A DNA stretch of 64,000 nucleotides. Origin: Lachnospiraceae bacterium (lineage in GTDB: Bacteria > Bacillota > Clostridia > Lachnospirales > Lachnospiraceae). Each line of letters begins with the position of its first letter. Position 1 is the first letter of the stretch. The position numbers and the translations under genes are program-made. A model generated the notes under the pieces. That model ran no database searches. It was not told where the DNA came from and saw only the letters and a program-made list of their open reading frames with translations. Location: contig JAJQFS010000027.1 of the NCBI GenBank assembly GCA_021200995.1, positions 1 through 64,000 of the forward strand. The letters are read 5' to 3'. Positions 27,087 to 34,736 of this stretch are shown piece by piece.

Positions 27087-27422
27087 ATGAAGAGAACAGA
27101 GAACATGAACACGGAGAGAAACGGGGTCTTAAAGGGGACATCAAAACTGAGTTTTGAACAGATTGGTCTGTATATTCTGATTTTCGCGGGCTGTGCGCTG
27201 GCAATGCTGGTCAATCTGAATATGGAAGGTGTAGGCTTGTGGGCGCTTACTCAGGGAACAGATTCTGAACGCAATCTCCTTCTGACGACAGCACTGGTAG
27301 TCATTTTGTGTCTTATGGCCGTCGTTTTGCTGATCAGAGCGTTCGCACTCAAAAGGGCGGAAATGAAGCAGGAAAACAGTAACGGACTGAAAACAACTTA
27401 TATTCATAACAGAAAGAAATAA
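27087..27422 (+). CDS. Small two-span membrane protein of the PTS operon
   Basis: A 111-residue protein I do not recognise. Two hydrophobic spans are clear (about residues 26-44 and 65-84), with a short loop between (GVGLWALTQGTDSERN) and basic cytoplasmic ends (KRTENMNTERNG; YIHNRKK). The start at 27087 follows atggagaaagaacc. It lies between EIIB and the YajC-like gene, so it is probably an accessory of this PTS. Confidence 0.65.
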   Translation: MKRTENMNTERNGVLKGTSKLSFEQIGLYILIFAGCALAMLVNLNMEGVGLWALTQGTDSERNLLLTTALVVILCLMAVVLLIRAFALKRAEMKQENSNGLKTTYIHNRKK

Positions 27423-27434
27423 AGAGGTAGAAAG

Positions 27435-27749
27435 ATGCTGACATGGTTGGGCTCGCTGCCGGACTGGATCAAATTTATATTGATTCTGGGTGTGTTTTTC
27501 GTTGCGTATGTAATTTATTCTACAATTCATTATAATCAAATTAAAAAGCAAATCCTGAACATGCAGAATGAACTGGCGCCGGGCGATTTTATTTTAACGC
27601 AGTCCGGTCTATACGGCACATTGATTTCGGTTGGCGAAAAGACTGCCAGACTGAAGATCGCCGAGCATATGGAGATTGTCATTGACCGCTTTTCCATTAA
27701 GGAAAGGGTTGTGGACGACGAGGTCAAAGAGGAGGCCGCGGCTGTGTAG
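27435..27749 (+). CDS. YajC-like protein of the PTS operon, possibly with amber-read C-terminal tail
   Basis: A 104-residue protein with one N-terminal membrane span (about residues 10-29) and a YajC-type domain (QNELAPGDFILTQSGLYGTL ... KIAEHMEIVIDRFSI). YajC is a SecDF-associated protein, and PTS-linked copies are known in this bacterial group; their role there is unclear. The frame ends EEAAAV-TAG. Directly in frame after the TAG come GGKSKKK and TAA (27750-27773), which looks like a normal basic tail. The stop may therefore be read through or may be a late nonsense change. The start follows aaagaggtagaaag. Confidence 0.8.
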   Translation: MLTWLGSLPDWIKFILILGVFFVAYVIYSTIHYNQIKKQILNMQNELAPGDFILTQSGLYGTLISVGEKTARLKIAEHMEIVIDRFSIKERVVDDEVKEEAAAV

Positions 27750-27833
27750 GGCGGCAAATCCAAAAAGAAATAAATCACGAAAACTGATCCGCAAGGATGG
27801 CAATAGAACAGAATAAAACGGGAGGAACAAGAA

Positions 27834-28244
27834 ATGGTTGGAATCGTGTTGATCAGTCATGGGGAGATGGCGAAGGGAATGGCGAATTCCGCCACCCTTT
27901 TCTTCGGGAACAATATTCCGCAGCTGGAGTATTGCTGCCTGTGTGCGGAGGATGCGCCGGACGATTTTGGCGTAAAAATGGAGGAAGCGATCGCGAAAGT
28001 GGATACGGGCGACGGCGTGCTGCTGTTAGCCGATCTGTTTGGTGGAACGCCCTGCAATCAGGCGATGACCAGACTGGGAGAAAAGGTGGACTGTATCGCG
28101 GGAGCAAATTTTCCACTTTTCCTGGAGTTACTCAACAGCCGTGAGGACGGCCTGAATCTGGAAGAACTGGTGGAAACGGGGAAAAACGGTGTTGCAGACG
28201 TCAAAGTACTGCTTCAGACTGTAGATGATGAAGACGAAGACTGA
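27834..28244 (+). CDS. PTS mannose-family EIIA component
   Basis: A 136-residue EIIA. The phosphorylated histidine is His9 in VGIVLISHGEMAKGM, followed by DGVLLLADLFGGTPCNQAM, the family signature. It accepts phosphate from HPr and passes it to EIIB. The start follows aaaacgggaggaacaagaa. It closes the PTS set and is followed 26 bases later by the hydrolase genes, likely in the same operon. Confidence 0.92.
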   Translation: MVGIVLISHGEMAKGMANSATLFFGNNIPQLEYCCLCAEDAPDDFGVKMEEAIAKVDTGDGVLLLADLFGGTPCNQAMTRLGEKVDCIAGANFPLFLELLNSREDGLNLEELVETGKNGVADVKVLLQTVDDEDED

Positions 28245-28269
28245 ATGAATTGGAAGGAGGATACCTGTT

Positions 28270-29289
28270 ATGCCGGGTGGAACATTAAAACCAAATCGCT
28301 ATATTAAATCGGATTTAAAATCGCATCGTATTTTGTGGGAGGACGAGAGACCGGATCGCTGGCCGTATCTGAAGATGCTGCGCGAGACCAGCAATTTAAA
28401 GGAGTTTTATCCGGAGATTAACCCCTATGTGGAGGCTTATAAGGTCAGAGAGAATACCTGGGCCATGTTCCAGGAATCAATGGACGGCGCGGGGGATTTG
28501 TGGATGTATCTGATCAACGGACCGGAGAAGGCACTGCTGATCGATACAGGTTTCGGCGTCGGCGATCTGAAGGGACTGGTACAGCATTTGATCGGTGACA
28601 AGGATAAGGAAATCATTGTCGCCAATACGCACCATCACTATGACCACGCTTACGGCAATGCGCAGTTTGATAAGTGCTATTGCCATCAGGATGAAGAGTA
28701 TTCTATGCGCTATCGCGCGATGAATCCGCATATCTGGGATTATCTGTTTGATGAAAATGGAAAAAACATCTATACGGAGTTTGACCGTGCGGATCTGATT
28801 ACCTATAAGGACTATGAGCTGATTCCCATTCCGTCCGGTTATATTTTTGACCTGGGTGATGGGTACGAGGTGGAAGCGATGCCGATCCGCGCACATTCCG
28901 CCGGACAATGCGCGTATCTGGATAAACATAACCATACCCTGTTTACCGGAGATATAGGCGGCGCAGGGCGCTCCTATCCCGGCGATCCCTGCGCTGAGAA
29001 CTGCACCATTGAGACCATGTGGAGAGATGTACAGTATGTGGTCAGCCGTCTGGATGAGATCGAGGGTCTTTTCCCGGGTCACGGAATGCTAGATGTGAGC
29101 AGCGTGATGTTAAAAAATCAGCTGGAAGCACTGGATCGTATTATGGAAGACCCGAAAAACGCGGATTCTATCAAAAAAATGGTCAGAAACGGCGAGGAGA
29201 TGGTGCAGTACGCAATGAATATCCGACATGGCTCCACGATTAAATATAATCTGAGCAATGTGTACCGCAGAACTCCTTACAGGAGGTAG
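28270..29289 (+). CDS. Metallo-beta-lactamase-fold hydrolase
   Basis: A 339-residue cytoplasmic protein. It has the MBL metal-binding motif (ANTHHHYDHAYGN near residues 118-130), a second histidine in MPIRAHSAGQCAY, an Asp in LFTGDIGGAG and a late His in LFPGHGMLD. Substrate unknown. Position after the PTS suggests it acts on the imported compound or a product. It ends in PYRR-TAG. The next gene begins in the same frame right after it, with the AGGAGG of that gene forming the last codons here. Start ATG follows ggaaggaggatacctgtt. Confidence 0.85.
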   Translation: MPGGTLKPNRYIKSDLKSHRILWEDERPDRWPYLKMLRETSNLKEFYPEINPYVEAYKVRENTWAMFQESMDGAGDLWMYLINGPEKALLIDTGFGVGDLKGLVQHLIGDKDKEIIVANTHHHYDHAYGNAQFDKCYCHQDEEYSMRYRAMNPHIWDYLFDENGKNIYTEFDRADLITYKDYELIPIPSGYIFDLGDGYEVEAMPIRAHSAGQCAYLDKHNHTLFTGDIGGAGRSYPGDPCAENCTIETMWRDVQYVVSRLDEIEGLFPGHGMLDVSSVMLKNQLEALDRIMEDPKNADSIKKMVRNGEEMVQYAMNIRHGSTIKYNLSNVYRRTPYRR

Positions 29290-29295
29290 ATGACA

Positions 29296-30480
29296 ATGAA
29301 AATCGGTTTTCAGCAGTTTAATATTAACCCCACGTTTCCGGTGAACCGTATGCTGCGTGAAGAAAAGCATCAGGCGGTTTCCGACGACCTGCACTGCCGG
29401 ATTATCGCGATCTGGCCGGACGATGATATTCCGTTCTATCATGTGTCCATTGATACGGTGGAACTGTGGAAAAAGAGAGAGGACCAGGTCACAGAGGTGA
29501 TCGAGGAGGTTCTGGGACAGAAAATACACTGCATCTGTTCGGTGACACACTGCCACAACTGTCCCTGCATGACGACAGATGATGCCTACGTGGATTTTGT
29601 ACTGGATGTGATCCGTCACGGCGTCGGGACCATTGAACTGAAGGAATACATGGATGTCCGCTATCTGTATCAGTATGAATATTTTGACAAGGTGGGCAAA
29701 AGCCGCGTGATGGATTATACCACGCCTCATGTCTACGCGGAGACACTTTCTTTGTATGGAGACGGCAAACGCATTCTGACTTTCCTGATACACAATGTGC
29801 ATCCAACGACGAAGGATCTGTGGGTAGATGATTTCACGGCGGAGTATCCGGGATACTGTATCGAAATGCTGCGCAGGGAATATCCGGGCGAGTTCTTTAC
29901 CTTCCTGTTAGGGCCTGCCGGAGATACCAGTCCCCATTTTGTGAGAAAAGGGCGGGATTATGCGGAGATGGTTCGGCTTGCGGAACTGCTTCATCAGGAG
30001 TTTGACCGTCAGCTGAAGCTACAAAAAGCGGAGGACGCTAAGCCTGTCAGCTTCCGCTTTGAGGAGGCCGTGATCGAAAGAAGCGACATGCAGGTTACGA
30101 TGGAGACGCTGCATATTCCGGAGAAATTAAATTCTGATGAGGAGGCTGTCTTAAGACAGCTCAATGGAGAAGGCCCCATCAGGCGTAAGAGGGAGTTAAG
30201 AGAGTTTGAGCATGTGCAGCAATATCATCTGGCGCATGTCATCCTGTCTGAGGAATATTCCCTGATCTTTGAGCCGTTTGAGCTGTACAGTGAATATTAC
30301 GGTGCAGTGGATAAGAGGCGTTGCTCAGTGATATCCATCAGTCATGGCTTCGAGCACTATCTGACGGGACTTTATCTGCCAAGGCTGAATGTTCACGGTT
30401 CTCTGCAGCCATTCTCGAATGATGTGCGCAGACGGATGTGGGAGATCTTCGGCCGCTGGAGCCGTCAGGAAGAAGTGTAA
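29296..30480 (+). CDS. Neutral/alkaline-ceramidase-like protein
   Basis: A 394-residue protein resembling the N-terminal catalytic domain of neutral ceramidases: ICSVTHCHNCPCM near residues 76-88 in place of the family's histidine motif, and FLLGPAGDTSPHFVRKGRDY near 205-225. No signal peptide is present, so it would act in the cytoplasm, unlike secreted ceramidases. Bacterial relatives are often assigned to sugar or amide hydrolysis without proof. I prefer the ATG at 29296, nine bases from AGGAGG, over the one at 29290 only three bases away. It is part of the PTS-linked operon. Confidence 0.75.
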   Translation: MKIGFQQFNINPTFPVNRMLREEKHQAVSDDLHCRIIAIWPDDDIPFYHVSIDTVELWKKREDQVTEVIEEVLGQKIHCICSVTHCHNCPCMTTDDAYVDFVLDVIRHGVGTIELKEYMDVRYLYQYEYFDKVGKSRVMDYTTPHVYAETLSLYGDGKRILTFLIHNVHPTTKDLWVDDFTAEYPGYCIEMLRREYPGEFFTFLLGPAGDTSPHFVRKGRDYAEMVRLAELLHQEFDRQLKLQKAEDAKPVSFRFEEAVIERSDMQVTMETLHIPEKLNSDEEAVLRQLNGEGPIRRKRELREFEHVQQYHLAHVILSEEYSLIFEPFELYSEYYGAVDKRRCSVISISHGFEHYLTGLYLPRLNVHGSLQPFSNDVRRRMWEIFGRWSRQEEV

Positions 30481-30543
30481 GAAATCCGTATCAGTAATAT
30501 CAGATGATACAGAAAGAGGTATCAGATTTAAAGGAGTCTGAAA

Positions 30544-31923
30544 TTGGAACAGAAAGTAAGTAAGGGAAACGTCGGAACGAATCTGACGGAAGGTCCGATT
30601 TTAAAAGGGCTGATTGTCTTTGCGCTTCCGATTGTATTGACAAATCTCGTGCAGCAGCTGTATTCCCTTGTAGACGTGATCGCGATCGGTCAGTTTGTGG
30701 GAAGTATCGGAACCGTCGGTGTGAATACGGGCGGAGAAGTGGCGGATATGCTTTCTCCTGTGGCCATGGGCTTTTCCGCGGCGGGACAGATTTACATTGC
30801 GCAGCTGTTTGGCGCCAAAGAAGAACAGAAGGTCAAAAAGACGGTCGGCACACTTCTGACATTTATGCTGGGCCTGTCCGTAATATTGGGGTTGGGAGCC
30901 ATTCTGTTAAGCCAGCAGATTTTACAGCTTTTGAATTGCCCGGAGGAAGCGCTGCAGGCAGCTACTGTTTATCTGATCATTACCGCAGCAGGTACGCCGT
31001 TCGTATTCGGTTATAACGCGGTGTGCGGCATCCTGCGCGGAATGGGCGAGTCCAAGTGGCCGCTGTATTTCATCCTGGTGGCAGCAGGCGTCAATATTGT
31101 GTTCGACGTCATTTTAGTGGCTGTTTTCCAGATGGGCGCCGCAGGCACGGCTATCGCCACAGTGGCCTCTCAGTTCGGATCTTTTGCCGCGGCCTTCGCC
31201 TTTATGTGGTCGAAGCGGGAACGCTTTGATTTTGAACTGAAACTGTCATATTTTAAAATTGATATGGATATCCTGAAGGTACTGATCCGACTGGGTATCC
31301 CGCAGGTCACCAGAAGTCTGCTGGTGCGTGTGGGCATGTTGTGGGTGAACGCGAGCGCGAACTCTTATGGACTTGTGGTATCCGCTACCAACAGTGTGGG
31401 CAACAAGCTGCAGAAGTTCCTGGAGGTGTTCATTCAGGGAATCGACACGGCTTCCGCCTCCATGGTGGGGCAGAACCTGGGAGCCAAAAAGGTGGAAAGA
31501 GCGGGAAAGACGACGCTGTGTACCGCCGCCTCGGCAGTGGTCTGCGCGGCTGCTTCCGCGGCTCTGTGCCTTCTGTTCCCACATCAGATATTTGCTCTGC
31601 TTACCACGGACGAGGAGGTCATTGCGCTGGGCGCAACCTTCCTGCGGATCTTCTGTATTCACTTTTTCGCCTCCGCCATTACCGGTTCATTCCAGGCTAT
31701 GGTAACCGGCTGCGGCTTTGTGGAGCTGGGATTTGTTCTGGGCACGCTGGATGGCGTAATCTGTAAGATTGGCCTTGGACTTTTGTTCATGAATGTGTTC
31801 CAGATGGGCTATATCGGTTTGTGGTGGGGCGTGGCCTGCTCCAGAATACTGCCCGGGTGCATCTGCATCGGGTATTATATCAGCGGCAAGTGGAAAACGC
31901 GCAAGCTGCTGACAGAAAAATAG
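30544..31923 (+). CDS. MATE-family efflux transporter
   Basis: A 459-residue membrane protein with twelve spans in two related halves, a cation-coupled exporter. Diagnostic stretches are TEGPILKGLIVFALPIVLTN, AIGQFVGSIGTVGV and QGIDTASASMVGQNLGAKKV. It starts at TTG 30544 after aaaggagtctgaaa. The context (PTS plus hydrolases) suggests export of a toxic product or the parent compound, which is inference. It ends in TAG just ahead of a terminator, so this TAG is used as a stop. Confidence 0.92.
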   Translation: MEQKVSKGNVGTNLTEGPILKGLIVFALPIVLTNLVQQLYSLVDVIAIGQFVGSIGTVGVNTGGEVADMLSPVAMGFSAAGQIYIAQLFGAKEEQKVKKTVGTLLTFMLGLSVILGLGAILLSQQILQLLNCPEEALQAATVYLIITAAGTPFVFGYNAVCGILRGMGESKWPLYFILVAAGVNIVFDVILVAVFQMGAAGTAIATVASQFGSFAAAFAFMWSKRERFDFELKLSYFKIDMDILKVLIRLGIPQVTRSLLVRVGMLWVNASANSYGLVVSATNSVGNKLQKFLEVFIQGIDTASASMVGQNLGAKKVERAGKTTLCTAASAVVCAAASAALCLLFPHQIFALLTTDEEVIALGATFLRIFCIHFFASAITGSFQAMVTGCGFVELGFVLGTLDGVICKIGLGLLFMNVFQMGYIGLWWGVACSRILPGCICIGYYISGKWKTRKLLTEK

Positions 31924-31959
31924 CATACACCCTTCCTTTATTATTTACATAATGAACAG

Positions 31960-31998
31960 ATCATCCGGTTTCATGAAAAGAGGCCGGATGATTTGTTT
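31960..31998 (+). terminator. Terminator of the PTS-MATE operon
   Basis: atcatccgg/ccggatgat (9 bp) is followed by ttgtttt. Confidence 0.8.
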
Positions 31999-32165
31999 TG
32001 CTTGCAGAAGGATTGGGCGCGGCGTTCGCGACTTCATAATTCAGATACAAATTATTCATAAAATGTACACAATTAGCCTTTAATATGGGTGTATTCTAGG
32101 TTGAGAAGGCCATGTGGATATACTGATTCATGCTTATCATTTTTGTGAAACATGCGGGGGTATGG

Positions 32166-33152
32166 ATGAAAAGAGAACTACTGAAGATTCTGATGATTAT
32201 AGCGTCGGCTGTGATTCTGGCGGTCGGTCTGCATGTGTATCTGAATTTCAGTGATCAGACTGTCGGCGGGCTGGTACGGGGTCTGACAGAGGCGGCAGGC
32301 GGCCTTTTTGCGTCGGAAAAGACGACGGTGGTCGAGCCTGTGGAGCTGGACTTTACGGAGTCGGAGGATCAGACCGGTTCCGGAGAGGAATCGGGAAATG
32401 AGACGGCGGCTTCCGGGAGCGCGGATACCCTGGCTTCCCAGACAGAAACGGTGCAGGATTTGCCGGAAACTTCGAAAGGGGAAGAGGCGGCCGCCAATGT
32501 ACAGGTGGAAGGTGAGGAAACTGTCAGCGCAGGGAAGGAAGCACCCTCTGCGTATCAGATTGAGGATTTTGAGATTATTTACCAGATGCCGGAGCTGCCG
32601 ACCGGCTGTGAGGTTGTGGCGCTGACCATGGTGCTGCAGTATTACGGTTTTGATGTGGATAAAACCACCATGGCCTCGGAATACCTGCCGACAGTTGACG
32701 CGACATTTTACTATGGAAACGACGGTAAGAAATACGGGCCGGATCTGAATGTGTATTTTGTGGGAGATCCATTTGGGAGCGGCTATATCTGCGGAACAAC
32801 GGCAATTGTGACGGCGGCCGACGGTTATCTTCAGGACGCCGGCTCCAGCATGCGGGCAGTGGATATGACAGGAACGTCAGTAGAGGAGCTGTATCAGCTG
32901 GTCAGTGAGGATACGCCCGTGGTCGTCTGGGTGGCCATCGGCATGGCGACGCGCGCGGAAACCTCCGGCTGGTATACAGAATCCGGTGAATATGTAGAAT
33001 GGAGCACCAACGATCACGGAGCGGTTCTGATCGGCTATGACGAGGATACGGTGATGATCGCCGACCCGATCAGCGGGATGATAGAATGCAACCGGGACGC
33101 CTTTGAGAGCGTCTTTCAATCCAGAGGGAATCAGTGCGTGATTCTGCAGTAA
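32166..33152 (+). CDS. Membrane-anchored C39-like peptidase domain protein
   Basis: A 328-residue extracellular protein. One N-terminal span (about residues 7-25) is a signal or anchor. Then comes an acidic, Ser/Thr/Glu-rich stalk of about 100 residues (ESGNETAASGSADTLAS...). The C-terminal domain is C39-like: the catalytic Cys lies in PTGCEVVALTMVLQYYGF, the His in NDHGAVLIGYD, and the Asp in IADPISG. These proteins are cysteine peptidases or inactive relatives at the cell surface; the target is unknown. I chose ATG 32166 after gcggggg. The methionine gene set begins 29 bases downstream, but a shared function is not evident. Confidence 0.85.
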   Translation: MKRELLKILMIIASAVILAVGLHVYLNFSDQTVGGLVRGLTEAAGGLFASEKTTVVEPVELDFTESEDQTGSGEESGNETAASGSADTLASQTETVQDLPETSKGEEAAANVQVEGEETVSAGKEAPSAYQIEDFEIIYQMPELPTGCEVVALTMVLQYYGFDVDKTTMASEYLPTVDATFYYGNDGKKYGPDLNVYFVGDPFGSGYICGTTAIVTAADGYLQDAGSSMRAVDMTGTSVEELYQLVSEDTPVVVWVAIGMATRAETSGWYTESGEYVEWSTNDHGAVLIGYDEDTVMIADPISGMIECNRDAFESVFQSRGNQCVILQ

Positions 33153-33181
33153 AATATACAAAAACAGTGAGGTTTACCAAT

Positions 33182-34039
33182 ATGAAAATCATTGATATTA
33201 TTACCGGCGACAAGCCGAGCCTTTCCTTTGAAGTGTTCCCGCCCAAAACCAGCGCGACGTATGAATCCGTGATGAAGGCGGCGGGTGCGATTGTCGATCT
33301 GCACCCCAGCTATATGAGCGTGACTTACGGCGCGGGCGGCGGTACTTCCCAGTATACAATGGAAATCGCGCAGTTCCTGCAGTCGAAGGGCGTCACACCG
33401 CTGGCGCACTTAAGCTGCGTTTCTTCCACGAAAGAGGATGTGGCGGAGAAGCTTAAGGAATTAAAAGAGCGCGGCATTGAGAATGTGCTCGCCCTGCGCG
33501 GTGATATTCCGGAGGGGCTGGACATGACCAGCCTGGATTATCACTACGCCAGTGAGCTGACACGTGAAATCCGCGCGGCGGGCGACTTCTGCATCGGCGG
33601 CGCCTGCTATCCGGAGGTGCATCCGGACAGCTTAAACAGCGTGGAGGATATCCGTCATCTGAAGGAGAAGGTGGACGCGGGCTGTCAGTTTCTGGTGACG
33701 CAGATGTTTTTTGACAATAATATCTTTTATAATTTCCTGCGCCGCGTCCGGGAGGCGGGGATTACGGTGCCGGTGATTCCAGGCATTATGCCTGTGACCA
33801 ACGCGAAGCAGATTAAACGGTCGATCGCTTTGTCGGGCAATTCTCTGCCGCAGCGGTTCCGTTATATCATTGACCGCTATGGCGATAAACCGGCGGCGAT
33901 GAAGCAGGCGGGCATTATTTACGCGTCCGAGCAGATCATCGACCTGTACGCCAATGGCATCAACGCGGTGCACGTCTATTCCATGAACAAACCGGATGTG
34001 GCGGCCGCACTGCAGGCCAATTTAAGCGAGATCATCTGA
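33182..34039 (+). CDS. metF: Methylenetetrahydrofolate reductase
   Basis: A 285-residue enzyme that reduces methylene-THF to methyl-THF, supplying the methyl donor for MetH. Family features: PSLSFEVFPPKT at the N-terminus (catalytic Glu), MSVTYGAGGGTS, NVLALRGDIPEG, CIGGACYPEVHP and LVTQMFFDN. It starts at ATG 33182; the ribosome-binding site is modest (cagtgagg). Its TGA overlaps the next ATG, giving a coupled metF / reactivation protein / metH set. Confidence 0.95.
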   Translation: MKIIDIITGDKPSLSFEVFPPKTSATYESVMKAAGAIVDLHPSYMSVTYGAGGGTSQYTMEIAQFLQSKGVTPLAHLSCVSSTKEDVAEKLKELKERGIENVLALRGDIPEGLDMTSLDYHYASELTREIRAAGDFCIGGACYPEVHPDSLNSVEDIRHLKEKVDAGCQFLVTQMFFDNNIFYNFLRRVREAGITVPVIPGIMPVTNAKQIKRSIALSGNSLPQRFRYIIDRYGDKPAAMKQAGIIYASEQIIDLYANGINAVHVYSMNKPDVAAALQANLSEII

Positions 34040-34647
34040 TGGACATCTGCTTACGGGAAATCTCATCTGAGCAGATCCATATCAATGAACGGGAGTTTGC
34101 CGCCCGCTTAGGACAGCCGGTTTCGGCGCTTCAGCCGGGATTGCGTGAGGAGTGCGAGGCGCTTTTACGTGAGGCGGCGACATATCGCTACTGCTTCCGT
34201 GAGACGAAGGTAACGCGGCCTGGGGAGGATGAGCTGGACCTGGGCTTCGGCGTCTTCCACAGCCATGCACTCACGTTAAATCTGCGCGGCTGTGAGGAGG
34301 CGGTGCTGTTTGCCGCGACGCTTGGCGCGGGCGTGGACCGGCTCATGAAGCGGCTTTCTGTGACTTCCCCGGCCAGACATTTCATTGTGAACGCGTTAGC
34401 CTCGGCAAAGGCGGAGGCGCTCTGTGACCTGGCGAATGTGGAGATTGCGACACAGGTGCTGGGGGAGAGCGGGCTTTCCTGCGCACCCCGTTTTTCTCCG
34501 GGCTATGGGGATGTCCCTTTGTCTATTCAGCCGGGCTTCCTTCAGTTTGTGAACGCGCAGAAGCTGCTGGGAATCACTCTGTCGGAGGCATATTTTATGT
34601 ATCCCACGAAATCGGTGACGGCAGTGATAGGAATCAGAAGCTGTTGA
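34039..34647 (+). CDS. Methionine synthase B12-reactivation-like protein
   Basis: A 202-residue stand-alone version of the MetH activation domain, which binds SAM and helps re-methylate oxidised cobalamin. The signature is APRFSPGYGDVPLSIQPGFL near residues 152-172, followed by LSEAYFMYPTKSVTAVIG. In many Clostridia this domain is split from the short MetH, as here. It overlaps metF by one base and precedes metH. Confidence 0.88.
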   Translation: MDICLREISSEQIHINEREFAARLGQPVSALQPGLREECEALLREAATYRYCFRETKVTRPGEDELDLGFGVFHSHALTLNLRGCEEAVLFAATLGAGVDRLMKRLSVTSPARHFIVNALASAKAEALCDLANVEIATQVLGESGLSCAPRFSPGYGDVPLSIQPGFLQFVNAQKLLGITLSEAYFMYPTKSVTAVIGIRSC

Positions 34648-34736
34648 GACAGGGTTGCCATGTCAGTGATAAGGTACGGAACGGTTGAATGCAGAATAAA
34701 GGATTTTCGGTGAACCATTTCATGAGGAATGAAAAG

